Positions 54,299-63,684 are shown, counted from the first letter of the stretch. The stretch is 64,000 bases of DNA from Enterococcus_K sp051713825 (GCF_051713825.1 NZ_JBIOQR010000001.1:3950530-4014529); one strand, 5' to 3'. Translations and numbers: made by a program. The notes: generated by a model from the sequence alone, not told the origin.

Positions 54299-55678
54299 TT
54301 AAGATGAAGCGCCAAAGACTTTTCTAAGTGTTTCACCAATTGTTGCCACACCTACAATCTCAATATCTTTGGGCGGGTCCCATCCCGTTAAATTATTTTT
54401 TGGCAAATAGACCTTGGTAAAGCCTAGTTTTTTGACTTCACGGACACGCTGTTCAATATGACTAACGCGCCGAATCTCACCTGTCAAACCAATCTCACCG
54501 ATAAAACACTCAGTCGTCTTGGTTCCTTTCTCACGGTAACTTGAAGCAATACTGACTGCGACTGCCAAATCAATCGCAGGCTCGTTCAACTTCACGCCAC
54601 CAGCCGCTTTCAAATAGGCATCCTGATTTTGCAACAGTAAGCCTGCACGTTTTTCAAGCACCGCCATGATTAATGACACTCGATTAAAATCAAGGCCTGT
54701 TGTCGTTCGTTTGGCATTCCCAAACATGGTCGGAGTGACCAAGGCTTGGACCTCAACTAAGATAGGGCGACTGCCTTCCATCGCCACCACAATCGCAGAG
54801 CCTGTCGCGCCTGCTAAGCGTTCTTCTAAAAAGACTTGTGAGGGATTTGCTACTTCCTCTAAACCATGTTCACGCATCTCAAAAATACCAATCTCATTCG
54901 TTGAACCAAACCGATTTTTAACTGCACGCAAGATTCTAAAGCTATGATGTTTTTCGCCTTCAAAGTACAAAACCGTATCCACCATGTGCTCGAGCATTCG
55001 TGGTCCAGCAATTGAACCCTCTTTGGTTACATGACCAACGATAAAAATCGCAATCCCGTTTGTTTTTGCTAACTTCAATAACTCTGCTGTCGTCTCACGA
55101 ACTTGGCTAACACTCCCTGCCACACTCGTAATATCGGGCTGAGTCATCGTTTGAATCGAGTCAATAATGACATAATCAGGCGCCATATTCTCGATAGCTC
55201 GACTAATTTCATGCATATCGGTTTCTGCATATAAATAAAACTCATTGTCAATTGCGCCCAGACGTTCTGCACGCATCTTGATCTGGTCGGCACTCTCTTC
55301 ACCTGAAACATAAAGGACTTTTCCGCCTGTCGCAGCTAGCTGTTGGGAAACCTGTAAAAGTAACGTTGACTTACCAATCCCAGGATCTCCACCAATTAAA
55401 ACGAGGGAACCTGGTACGACACCGCCACCCAAGACTCGATTTAATTCTGACAAACGCGTTTTCACACGTGGTTCCTTTTTAGGAATTATATCCGTTAACT
55501 TTGTCGGCTGTGCTTTTTGCCCAGTGATACTCGTTCGGACGCGACGATCAGTCGTGTCTTGGATAATCTCCTCTACCATGGAATTCCACTGACCACAGTT
55601 CGGACAGCGCCCCAAATATTTCGGTGATACGTACCCACAAGATTGACAAACGAATTGTGCTTTTGCTTTTTTAGCCAT
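54299..55678 (-). CDS. radA: DNA repair protein RadA
   Basis: A 459-residue RecA-like branch-migration helicase. It has a four-cysteine zinc finger (Cys11, Cys14, Cys25, Cys28), Walker A GGDPGIGKSTLL, Walker B-type YVIIDSIQTM, the RadA signature KNRFGSTNE and a LonC-like C-terminal domain. Start ATG 55678 (MAKKAKAQ) after AGGAG. It follows dut and precedes yacL. Confidence 0.96.
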   Translation of the reverse strand: MAKKAKAQFVCQSCGYVSPKYLGRCPNCGQWNSMVEEIIQDTTDRRVRTSITGQKAQPTKLTDIIPKKEPRVKTRLSELNRVLGGGVVPGSLVLIGGDPGIGKSTLLLQVSQQLAATGGKVLYVSGEESADQIKMRAERLGAIDNEFYLYAETDMHEISRAIENMAPDYVIIDSIQTMTQPDITSVAGSVSQVRETTAELLKLAKTNGIAIFIVGHVTKEGSIAGPRMLEHMVDTVLYFEGEKHHSFRILRAVKNRFGSTNEIGIFEMREHGLEEVANPSQVFLEERLAGATGSAIVVAMEGSRPILVEVQALVTPTMFGNAKRTTTGLDFNRVSLIMAVLEKRAGLLLQNQDAYLKAAGGVKLNEPAIDLAVAVSIASSYREKGTKTTECFIGEIGLTGEIRRVSHIEQRVREVKKLGFTKVYLPKNNLTGWDPPKDIEIVGVATIGETLRKVFGASS

Positions 55679-55754
55679 CTCTCGTCTCCTCACCTGTTGT
55701 TTCTTTATTCTATCATATTCCTACAATAAATTACCTTTTCAGCTCATTTTCTTC

Positions 55755-56282
55755 TTATTTATTTGAAGAGCCAAAACCACCCGTTCGAACGGTCTCTGAC
55801 TTATCTTGATCAGCTTTCAAAAACGGTAAGAAAATTCCTTGCCCGATTCTTTCCCCTTTTTTAATCTGAACATCACGCAGCCCAAAATTCGTAAACTGAA
55901 ACATGATATGTCCTTCATTATCAGGGTTTCCATAGTAATCACTATCAATCACACCCACGCCGTTTGATAGAATTAAAAAACGTTTCAATGGGTTACTTGA
56001 GCGATTTGCTAGTTGCAAATATTCTTCCTCACCCATGTAAGCCTTAATTCCTGTTGGTACTAATACAGGCTTTAGTTTTTTTTCTTCTTGGGCAATTGAT
56101 TGTTCGTCTTTTCCTAGAAGAGTTTTTAGACCTTCGAAAATCCCTGCCTTCCAAATACTAGGAATCGTCACATCGCTAGCCGCTTCAAAATCGTAACCTG
56201 CTGCGTGTTTTGTCGCTCTTTCTGGTAAATTTAGTCCTTTATCTTCAAATGTTGAAACAATTTCGAATCCTCGTTTTTTCAT
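55755..56282 (-). CDS. dut: dUTP diphosphatase
   Basis: A 175-residue trimeric dUTPase that removes dUTP and supplies dUMP. Five conserved motifs are visible: HAAGYDFEA, LANRSSNPLKR, GVGVIDSDYYGN, GERIGQGIF and the C-terminal RTGGFGSS. There is an insertion of about 30 residues (SIWKAGIFEGLKTLLGKDEQS) between the first two, found in some Lactobacillales versions. Co-directional with radA. Confidence 0.93.
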   Translation of the reverse strand: MKKRGFEIVSTFEDKGLNLPERATKHAAGYDFEAASDVTIPSIWKAGIFEGLKTLLGKDEQSIAQEEKKLKPVLVPTGIKAYMGEEEYLQLANRSSNPLKRFLILSNGVGVIDSDYYGNPDNEGHIMFQFTNFGLRDVQIKKGERIGQGIFLPFLKADQDKSETVRTGGFGSSNK

Positions 56283-56444
56283 TAAAAACCCTCCCGTTTT
56301 CTCTTAGAATTATTTTAACATAGCCGTAGAAGTTTTCTAAGCACCTTAAGTAAATATTCAGTAAGTTTTCTTGTTTAAGACAAATTCCCTTCATTATTTC
56401 TCTTTGTTTCGAGAAAAATTAGACTATTATCATTTAACTCTTTC

Positions 56445-56453
56445 TGTTATAAT
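56445..56453 (+). promoter_or_regulatory. Extended -10 promoter of serC
   Basis: TGTTATAAT, a perfect extended -10. A clear -35 is not obvious, as is usual for extended -10 promoters. It lies about 65 bases before the serC start. Confidence 0.6.
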
Positions 56454-56470
56454 TATTTTCACATTTATTT

Positions 56471-56492
56471 TTATTCAATTTTAATTGAATAA
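56471..56492. promoter_or_regulatory. Palindrome in the serC leader
   Basis: A perfect 22-bp palindrome with 10-bp arms TTATTCAATT and AATTGAATAA, directly downstream of the promoter and overlapping the probable transcript start. Position and symmetry suggest a repressor operator. No regulator is identified. Confidence 0.45.
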
Positions 56493-56517
56493 TGACAAAA
56501 AAGGAGAGATAGATGTA

Positions 56518-57609
56518 ATGACAACTGTGTATAATTTTTCAGCTGGCCCTGCCGTGTTACCAAAACCTGTATTGGAAAAAGCCCAATCCGAACTTTTGGA
56601 TTACAAAAACAGCGGAATGTCCGTTATGGAACTGAGTCATCGCTCCTCCGAATTCGAAGCAATCATTCAAGATGCTGAGCAACTCCTAAGAGAGCTTATG
56701 CAGATTCCAGATAATTACAAAGTGTTATTTTTACAAGGTGGAGCCAGTCTCCAGTTTACGATGGTTCCTTTAAACTTAGCTCAAAATAAAAAAGTGCAAT
56801 ATATCAACACAGGCACTTGGTCAAAAAAAGCCATTGCTGAAGCTAAAAAACTTTCAAACGTCGAAGTGGAGGTCATCGCAAGTAGTGAAGATCAAAACTT
56901 TACCTATATTCCAGAAGTCACGGAAGATATGATTGATCCAGACGCCGCCTATATCCATATCACAACAAACAATACGATTGAAGGAACCGCCTTTACTGAT
57001 CTACCTAACACAGGCAAGGTCCCTTTAGTCGCCGATATGTCTTCTAATATTTTGGCTAACAACTATCAAGTATCTGATTTTGGTCTGATTTATGCAGGTG
57101 CTCAAAAAAATATTGGCCCTGCCGGTTTAACTGTTGTGATTATTCGAGAAGATTTACTCGGCTTGACAGACGTCCCAAGCGCTATGCTCGATTACAAGCT
57201 ACAAGCGGCCAACGATTCTCTTTACAACACACCACCGACTTATTCTATCTATATAGCAAAATTAGTCTTTGAGTGGCTAAAAGAACAAGGAAATATTGCC
57301 ACAATTCTGAAACAAGACGAAGAAAAAGCGGCGCTACTTTATGAGGCTATTGACCGTTCTTCATTGTTTTCAAGTCCGGTTGCGCCTGCCTTTCGTTCAT
57401 TGACCAACATTCCGTTTGTAACAGGAAATGAAACCTTAGATAAAAAGTTTATCGCCGAAGCTACTAAACAAGGATTTAAAAACTTGAAAGGGCATCGGTT
57501 GGTAGGTGGCATGCGTGCAAGCCTATACAATGCCTTTCCAATAGAAGGTGTCCGCGCTCTGATTGACTTTATGGAAACATTTGAAAAAGAAAATGGAGGA
57601 AAAAACTAG
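56518..57609 (+). CDS. serC: Phosphoserine aminotransferase
   Basis: A 363-residue PLP enzyme, second step of serine synthesis from 3-phosphoglycerate. It has the N-terminal NFSAGPAVLPKPVLE, FLQGGASLQF for phosphate binding and the PLP lysine in YAGAQKNIGPAGL. ATG 56518 (MTTVYNF) is nine bases after GGAGAG. serA begins two bases after its stop codon. Confidence 0.96.
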   Translation: MTTVYNFSAGPAVLPKPVLEKAQSELLDYKNSGMSVMELSHRSSEFEAIIQDAEQLLRELMQIPDNYKVLFLQGGASLQFTMVPLNLAQNKKVQYINTGTWSKKAIAEAKKLSNVEVEVIASSEDQNFTYIPEVTEDMIDPDAAYIHITTNNTIEGTAFTDLPNTGKVPLVADMSSNILANNYQVSDFGLIYAGAQKNIGPAGLTVVIIREDLLGLTDVPSAMLDYKLQAANDSLYNTPPTYSIYIAKLVFEWLKEQGNIATILKQDEEKAALLYEAIDRSSLFSSPVAPAFRSLTNIPFVTGNETLDKKFIAEATKQGFKNLKGHRLVGGMRASLYNAFPIEGVRALIDFMETFEKENGGKN

Positions 57610-57610
57610 C

Positions 57611-58798
57611 ATGTATGATATTAAAACCTTTAACGAAATTGCCCCAGAAGGCTTAAATCGCTTCAGTCCAGATAGATTTACCATCAACCAAACGGAGGCT
57701 CCTGCAGGTGTTATTTTACGAAGCCAAAATCTCCATACCTACGACTTTCCTTCATCTGTTCTTGCTGTTGCGCGTGCGGGTGCAGGAACAAATAACATTC
57801 CCGTTAAAGAGTGTGCTGAAAAAGGCATCGTTGTCTTTAACACACCTGGTGCCAATGCCAACGCGGTAAAAGAGTTGGTCATCGCTAGCCTCCTTGTTTC
57901 TGTTCGTCCACTTGTACAAGGTGCACACTGGGTTCAAACCTTACATGGTGCCGATGTAGAAGAACAAGTTGAAGCAAACAAAAAACAATTTGCTGGCCAT
58001 GAACTAGAAGGAAAACATCTTGGCGTCATCGGCTTAGGTGCAATTGGTGCGATGGTCGCAAATGATGCGTATCGCTTAGGAATGGAAGTCACAGGCTACG
58101 ATCCATTCGTCTCAGTAGATACCGCTTGGAGTATTTCACGCCGAGTGAACCGGGCAACTTCTATCGAGGATATCTTTACCAATTGCGACTTCATTTCCAT
58201 TCATATCCCACTTAATGAAGAGACTCGTCATTTAATAAGTACGCAACAATTAAAGAAAATGAAGAAAAACGCCGTACTTTTAAACTTTGCCCGCGGAGAG
58301 CTAGTTGATACACAGGCCGTTTTGGAAGCTATCAAGACCGGAGAAATTGCGCGTTACGTCACTGATTTTGCGGATGAACGCTTATTGCATCACGACCAAG
58401 TGCTGGTCTTACCTCACTTAGGAGCCTCAACTGAGGAAGCTGAAATTAATTGTGCCAAGATGGCCGCAAAAACGTTGAAGACCTTCCTTGAAACAGGTGA
58501 AATCAAACGTTCCGTCAATTTCCCATCAGTGGAAATGTCTTTCAACTCACCTTACCGTTTTACGATTATTCATAAAAATGTGCCAAACATGTTGGGCCTA
58601 ATTTCTTCTGGCATCGCAAATCTTGGCATCAACATTGATACGATGATTAACAAAAGTCGAGATGACTATGCCTACACTCTGATTGATATTGCGGAAACTG
58701 ATGAAGAAAAAATTACTACGGTAGCTGAAAAAATTCAAAACTCTGATGAAATTATTTATGTTCGCACCATCAAAAATCAGGAAGGAGTGCATTATTAA
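57611..58798 (+). CDS. serA: D-3-phosphoglycerate dehydrogenase
   Basis: A 395-residue NAD-dependent dehydrogenase, first step of serine synthesis. It has the dinucleotide motif GVIGLGAIGAMV (about 138-149), catalytic Arg/Glu/His stretches (NFARGELVD; LPHLGASTEEAE) and a single C-terminal ACT domain (HKNVPNMLGLISSGIANLGINIDTM), probably for serine feedback. GGAGG precedes ATG 57611; a longer overlapping frame is rejected. Confidence 0.95.
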   Translation: MYDIKTFNEIAPEGLNRFSPDRFTINQTEAPAGVILRSQNLHTYDFPSSVLAVARAGAGTNNIPVKECAEKGIVVFNTPGANANAVKELVIASLLVSVRPLVQGAHWVQTLHGADVEEQVEANKKQFAGHELEGKHLGVIGLGAIGAMVANDAYRLGMEVTGYDPFVSVDTAWSISRRVNRATSIEDIFTNCDFISIHIPLNEETRHLISTQQLKKMKKNAVLLNFARGELVDTQAVLEAIKTGEIARYVTDFADERLLHHDQVLVLPHLGASTEEAEINCAKMAAKTLKTFLETGEIKRSVNFPSVEMSFNSPYRFTIIHKNVPNMLGLISSGIANLGINIDTMINKSRDDYAYTLIDIAETDEEKITTVAEKIQNSDEIIYVRTIKNQEGVHY

Positions 58799-60039
58799 TG
58801 GTAGTTGTTCGCCCGTTTAAAGCCATCCGTCCTGCAAGTGACCATGTGGCTGAAATTGCTACGCTTCCTTATGATGTGCTGAATTCAACAGAAGCTTACG
58901 ATTTGGCCAAAGATAATCCGTACTCTTATCTGCATATTGATAAAGCAGAGATCGATTTACCGGGCCTCTCTGCCTACGACCCACAAGTCTATCAGAAAGC
59001 GGCCGAAAATCTAGCCGCTTTCCTAGAAAAAGGCTGGTTGCAAAAAGAAGAAGCGCCCATGCTTTACCTTTATCAATTAACAATGAATGGAAGAAGTCAA
59101 ACAGGTATTGTCGCCTGTACCTCTATCAAAGACTATGAAACCGGCAAAATTAAAAAACACGAGTATACACGGCCAGAAAAAGAAGTCGACCGCATCAATC
59201 ATATCGATGCCTGTGATGCCAACACGAGCCCAATCTTTCTAACCTATCGAAAAGAAGACGGCATTCAAAAAGCGATGGATCACTGGAAAACACACCACGA
59301 AGCACTCTATAACTTTGATAGTTTTCATGACGTCAATCATCAGGTTTGGTGCATCGATGACCCAGCCGTTATTCAAAAAATCTCAAAAGCATTCGAGACA
59401 AACGTCCCTGCGTTATATATTGCAGATGGTCATCACCGAACAGAATCAGCCGTTAAAGTCGGGCAAAAACGCCACCAAGAATTTCCGAATGCTGAAGAAG
59501 ATGCGGCCTTTAATTTCTTTTTATCAGTTATTTTTCCAAAAGAAGATTTAGAAATTCTTGATTATAACCGTGTCTTACAAGTCCCTCTTCCAGAAGACTT
59601 TTTCCAGCAGCTAGAGAAAATTTTTACGATTGAAAAAGCTAGTGACGGCAAACCACAGAAAGAAAAAACATTCGGGATGTACCTTGAGAAAACTTGGTAC
59701 GCACTTTCTATTAAAGAAGCGCTCATTCCAAACGATCCCGTTGAACAATTAGACGTCTCTCTTTTACAACAACATGTGTTTGAAGACATTTTTGGAATCA
59801 CCGACATCCGAACAGATAAACGAATTGATTTTGTCGGCGGAATTCGAGGAATGAAAGAGTTAGAAGAGTTAGTCGACAGTGGCAAATGGACACTCGCATT
59901 TGCCGTCTACCCAACCACAATGGACGATTTATTAAAAGTCGCCGACGCAGGAAAAATCATGCCTCCAAAATCAACCTGGTTCGAACCAAAACTGCTAAGC
60001 GGCCTATTTCTACACAAGGTTGCGACAGCTGACGGTTAG
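58798..60039 (+). CDS. DUF1015 protein in the serine operon
   Basis: A 413-residue cytoplasmic protein of the DUF1015 (YkuE/SerB-associated) family, with the conserved ADGHHRTESA motif near residue 210 and an N-terminal RPFKAIRPASDHVAEIATLPYDVLN. Its ATG overlaps the serA stop by one base. Many Bacillota and Clostridia keep it with serC and serA. No phosphoserine phosphatase is visible here, so a role in the last step or in serine control is possible (inference). The last eight codons lie inside the first unit of the tandem repeat array. Confidence 0.85.
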   Translation: MVVVRPFKAIRPASDHVAEIATLPYDVLNSTEAYDLAKDNPYSYLHIDKAEIDLPGLSAYDPQVYQKAAENLAAFLEKGWLQKEEAPMLYLYQLTMNGRSQTGIVACTSIKDYETGKIKKHEYTRPEKEVDRINHIDACDANTSPIFLTYRKEDGIQKAMDHWKTHHEALYNFDSFHDVNHQVWCIDDPAVIQKISKAFETNVPALYIADGHHRTESAVKVGQKRHQEFPNAEEDAAFNFFLSVIFPKEDLEILDYNRVLQVPLPEDFFQQLEKIFTIEKASDGKPQKEKTFGMYLEKTWYALSIKEALIPNDPVEQLDVSLLQQHVFEDIFGITDIRTDKRIDFVGGIRGMKELEELVDSGKWTLAFAVYPTTMDDLLKVADAGKIMPPKSTWFEPKLLSGLFLHKVATADG

Positions 60040-60916
60040 CCTCGAGACATTGGAACAAAAGACTGGAATACGCTCTTCGTATTCTAGGATTTTGTGAAAT
60101 GTCCGAAGAGACTGGCAGATGGCCACCGTCTATCAAAGGTTGCGACTTCTGTCGGTTAGACTCGAGACATTGGAACAAAAGACTGGAATACGCTCTTCGT
60201 ATTCTAGGATTTTGTGAAATGTCCGAAGAGACTGGCAGATGGCCACCGTCTATCAAAGGTTGCGACAGCTGACGATTAGCCTTGAGACATTGGAATGAAA
60301 GACATTAATACGCTCTTCGTATTAAGTGGCTTTTAGGCCAATGTCCGAAGAGGCTGGCAGATGGCCACCGTCTATCAAAGGTTGCGACAGCTGACGATTA
60401 GCCTTGAGACATTGGAATGAAAGACATTAATACGCTCTTCGTATTAAGTGGCTTTTAGGCCAACGTCCGAAGAGGCTGGCAGATGGCCACCGTGCACAAG
60501 GTTGCGACTTCTGTCGGTTAGCCTCGAGACATTGGAACAAAAGACTGGAATACGCTCTTCGTATTCTAGGATTTTGTGAAATGTCCGAAGAGGCTGGCAG
60601 ATGGCCACCGTCTATCAAAGGTTGCGACAGCTGACGATTAGCCTTGAGACATTGGAATGAAAGACATTAATACGCTCTTCGTATTAAGTGGCTTTTAGGC
60701 CAATGTCCGAAGAGACTGGCAGATGGCCACCGTCTATCAAAGGTTGCGACAGCTGACGATTAGCCTTGAGACATTGGAATGAAAGACATTAATACGCTCT
60801 TCGTATTAAGTGGCTTTTAGGCCAATGTCCGAAGAGGCTGGCAGATGGCCACCGTCTATCAAAGGTTGCGACTTCTGTCGGTTAGCCTTGAGACATTGGA
60901 ACAAAAGACAGAAATA
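60018..60916 (+). repeat. Tandem array of about 120-bp hairpin units (seven full, one partial)
   Basis: Units start with GGTTGCGAC at 60018, 60138, 60258, 60380, 60500, 60620, 60742 and 60864 (partial). Spacing is 120 or 122 bases. There are two main types. One has a stem GAATACG-CTCTT-CGTATTC; the other has TAATACG-CTCTT-CGTATTA. The flanking stem changes in step (ACAAAA/TTTTGT in the first, GACATTGG/CCAATGTC in the second). Each unit ends with a small hairpin AGATGG/CCGTCT. The order is A, A', B, B, A', B, B, A'. No gene is credible inside. Confidence 0.9.
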
Positions 60917-60990
60917 CAATTCTTACTAATTTCACCAGAATTTTAATCGGCGCTTTCTTTAAGAGTCGGAACATAGTAAAATAAGAGAAA

Positions 60991-61024
60991 AAACTGGGGA
61001 CATCGCTGTATCCCAGTTTATTTC
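60991..61024 (+). terminator. Hairpin in front of proB
   Basis: AACTGGGG pairs with TCCCAGTT around a ten-base loop, followed by TATTTCT. A possible promoter (TTCTTT, 16 bases, TAAAAT at 60977-60982) lies just upstream. It could therefore be an attenuator of proBA or the terminator of the serine operon. Confidence 0.5.
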
Positions 61025-61046
61025 TCTAGTATGAGGTGGTGCATTT

Positions 61047-61844
61047 ATGCGAAAACAATTACAGCAAGTCAAACGAGTCGTCGTCAAAGTAGGCACAAGT
61101 ACGTTAATTTATCCGAATGGGAACATTAATTTAGCCGCTATTGACCAGTTAGCATTTGTTCTGACTGATTTAAGGAATCAAGGAAAAGAAGTTATTTTTG
61201 TTTCTTCTGGAGCGGTTGGAGTAGGTTTAAATAAATTAGGTCTCAGTACTCGACCCGAAACAATCAGAGAACAACAAGCCGTAGCAGCAGTTGGGCAAGC
61301 CGAGCTAATGAACATTTATACGCAACGCTTTTCAACCTATAGCCAGCTGACGGGCCAAATTTTGATGACCCGAGATGTGATTGATTACCCGACTAGTCGA
61401 GAAAATGTGACCAATACCTTAGAACAGCTGCTTAAACTAGGAATTATTCCGATTGTTAATGAAAATGATACCGTTGCAGTGGATGAGCTCGACCATCTAA
61501 CTAAATTTGGCGATAATGATCAACTCTCAGCGATTGTTTCACAATTAGTCCAAGCAGATGTGCTATTAATGCTATCTGATATTGACGGCTTTTATTCAGA
61601 TAATCCTGCGAAAAATAAACAGGCTACACTCTATTCACAAATCTCTAAAATTGATGAAAAACTGATGCAACAAGCTGGTGGCTCTGGGACCTCATTTGGA
61701 ACAGGCGGTATGCACAGTAAGCTTAAGGCCGCACAAAGAGTCTTAAACAACCAAAGTATGATGGTCCTAGCTAATGGAAAACAACCCAAAATTATTTTTG
61801 ATATTCTTGCTGGAGAAACAATTGGAACTTTGTTTAAGGAGTGA
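61047..61844 (+). CDS. proB: Glutamate 5-kinase (short form)
   Basis: A 265-residue amino-acid kinase, first step of proline synthesis. It has KVGTSTLIYPNG, SSGAVGVGLNKLG, IVNENDTVAVDEL and the ATP-site GTGGMHSKLKAA. It ends after the kinase domain: the C-terminal PUA domain of the 365-residue enzymes is absent, as in many Lactobacillales. Ribosome site is GAGGTGG. proA begins five bases after its stop. Confidence 0.95.
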   Translation: MRKQLQQVKRVVVKVGTSTLIYPNGNINLAAIDQLAFVLTDLRNQGKEVIFVSSGAVGVGLNKLGLSTRPETIREQQAVAAVGQAELMNIYTQRFSTYSQLTGQILMTRDVIDYPTSRENVTNTLEQLLKLGIIPIVNENDTVAVDELDHLTKFGDNDQLSAIVSQLVQADVLLMLSDIDGFYSDNPAKNKQATLYSQISKIDEKLMQQAGGSGTSFGTGGMHSKLKAAQRVLNNQSMMVLANGKQPKIIFDILAGETIGTLFKE

Positions 61845-61849
61845 AAATG

Positions 61850-63094
61850 ATGGACTTACAACAATTAGGTAGCCAAGCACAAACAAGCGCGCATGAGCTC
61901 TCTCTTTTATCTACACAAGAGAAGAATCGTTTGTTAAATGAAATGGCGAAAGACTTAGAAAAGAATACCGATAAAATACTAGCTGCCAATCAAATAGACT
62001 TAAAAAAAGCGGTCGAAAATGGCATTAGTGAAACGATGCAAGATCGACTTCGCTTAACTAAAGAACGAATTGGCGACATGGCAGATGGCATCCGACAAGT
62101 CGTTCAACTGGCAGATCCTATCGGGGAAGTCGAAAAAATGTGGAAAAATGAGGACGGCTTGATGATTGGTCGTCAAAAGGTCCCTTTAGGCGTTATTGGC
62201 ATCATTTATGAATCGCGCCCAAATGTCACAACGGATGCAGCCAGTTTGTGTTTTAAAACAGGCAATGCCGTTATTTTACGCGGTGGAAAAGAAGCCTTTC
62301 AATCGAATCAGATTTTAGTTGAAATCTTGCAAGCTTCTTTACAGGAAAATCATGGACCTGTAGAAGCGATTCAATTTGTCAGTGATACCTCACATGAAGT
62401 AGCGAATCAAATGATGCGTCTGACGGATTACCTAGACGTTTTGATTCCACGAGGAGGAGCAGGCTTGATTCATCGAGTCAAAGAAAATGCTACGGTTCCT
62501 GTTATTGAAACAGGCACAGGAAACAACCATGTATATGTCGATAAGGACGCGCAGTTACAAATGGCGATTGATATTACGGTGAATGCCAAAGCTTCTCGCC
62601 CCTCTGTTTGTAACGCTATTGAAACGCTCTTAATCCATGAACAAGTGGCCAAACAATTTCTGCCTCTAATTGAACAAGCTCTTCTGGAACAAAATGTCCA
62701 AATTCGTGGCGATCAAAAAGCCTGTGAAATTTTGTCGACAGCAACTCTTGCTACAGAAGAAGATTGGGGAACAGAATTTTTAGATTATATTCTTGCTATA
62801 AAGGTGGTCGATTCACTAGAAGAGGCCATCGCCCATATCAATCGCTATAATACAAAACACTCCGAAGCAATTGTCACAGATAACTATTTTGCTTCTCAAA
62901 AATTCCTACAAGAAGTAGATGCCGCTGCGGTGTATGTCAATGCCTCAACCCGTTTTACAGACGGTTTTGTTTTCGGGTTTGGCGCTGAAATCGGTATTTC
63001 CACGCAAAAACTCCACGCACGTGGGCCTATGGGATTAAATGAGCTGACCTCCACAAAATATATCATTTATGGAGACGGTCAGATTCGAGAATAG
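61850..63094 (+). CDS. proA: Gamma-glutamyl phosphate reductase
   Basis: A 414-residue NADPH-dependent reductase of the aldehyde dehydrogenase superfamily, second step of proline synthesis. It has the catalytic cysteine in RPSVCNAIETLL, VPLGVIGIIYESRPNVT, IPRGGAGLI and the C-terminal GPMGLNELTSTKY. ATG 61850 is eight bases after AAGGAG; ATG 61847 is also possible. Operon with proB. Confidence 0.96.
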   Translation: MDLQQLGSQAQTSAHELSLLSTQEKNRLLNEMAKDLEKNTDKILAANQIDLKKAVENGISETMQDRLRLTKERIGDMADGIRQVVQLADPIGEVEKMWKNEDGLMIGRQKVPLGVIGIIYESRPNVTTDAASLCFKTGNAVILRGGKEAFQSNQILVEILQASLQENHGPVEAIQFVSDTSHEVANQMMRLTDYLDVLIPRGGAGLIHRVKENATVPVIETGTGNNHVYVDKDAQLQMAIDITVNAKASRPSVCNAIETLLIHEQVAKQFLPLIEQALLEQNVQIRGDQKACEILSTATLATEEDWGTEFLDYILAIKVVDSLEEAIAHINRYNTKHSEAIVTDNYFASQKFLQEVDAAAVYVNASTRFTDGFVFGFGAEIGISTQKLHARGPMGLNELTSTKYIIYGDGQIRE

Positions 63095-63168
63095 ACGCTA
63101 AAAGTAGCTAGTTTGGCGTCTTTTTGTAAGTATCATTTACCAAGTCAAAAGGAGCGACACAAATATTT

Positions 63169-63645
63169 ATGGATATGAAACTTCGATTTGCTGAAAAAAA
63201 AGATTTATCTTTGGTCTTGCAATTCATTAAAGAGTTAGCTACCTATGAAAACTTGTTACAAGACGTCACTGCAACAGAGGAGCTGCTCGATAAAAATATT
63301 TTTCAAGAGAAAAAAGCGGAAGTTATCATTGGCGAAGTAGACGGTGTTCCCATGGCCTTTGCCTTGTTTTTCTCTAACTTTTCAACGTTTTTAGGAAAAC
63401 CGGGTTTATATTTAGAAGACTTGTATGTCAAAGAAGAATATAGAGGACAGGGCTTTGGTAAACAAATCCTTTCATTCTTAGCTAATATCGCACTAAAGCG
63501 CGAGTACGGTCGAATAGAATGGTGGGTGTTAGATTGGAATACTCCCTCTATCGAGTTTTATAAACAAATAGGCGCCATACCCATGGACGAATGGACCGTC
63601 TTTAGAGTGACAGAAGACAAACTGAAGCTCTTGGCGAATGGGTAA
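63169..63645 (+). CDS. GNAT-family N-acetyltransferase
   Basis: A 158-residue acetyltransferase with the acetyl-CoA loop VKEEYRGQGFGKQILSFLA and a C-terminal NTPSIEFYKQIGA. It resembles diamine/spermidine acetyltransferase-like GNATs (LYLEDLYVKEEYRGQGFG), but the substrate cannot be fixed. It is 75 bases after proA and may share its transcript. The ribosome site (AAAGGAG) is rather far, about 14 bases, from ATG 63169. Confidence 0.88.
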   Translation: MDMKLRFAEKKDLSLVLQFIKELATYENLLQDVTATEELLDKNIFQEKKAEVIIGEVDGVPMAFALFFSNFSTFLGKPGLYLEDLYVKEEYRGQGFGKQILSFLANIALKREYGRIEWWVLDWNTPSIEFYKQIGAIPMDEWTVFRVTEDKLKLLANG

Positions 63646-63684
63646 TATAATGTAGGTGAGACTCCAGACTCTCTAACCTTTTAT

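Noticed and set aside
59957..60618. Repeated minus-strand frames in the tandem array (MIDGGHLP... proteins)
   Set aside because: They are the antisense translation of the repeat units, open only because unit lengths are near multiples of three; no ribosome sites.
60018..60916. CRISPR array
   Set aside because: Units are about 120 bases and contiguous, with no unique spacers and no cas genes.
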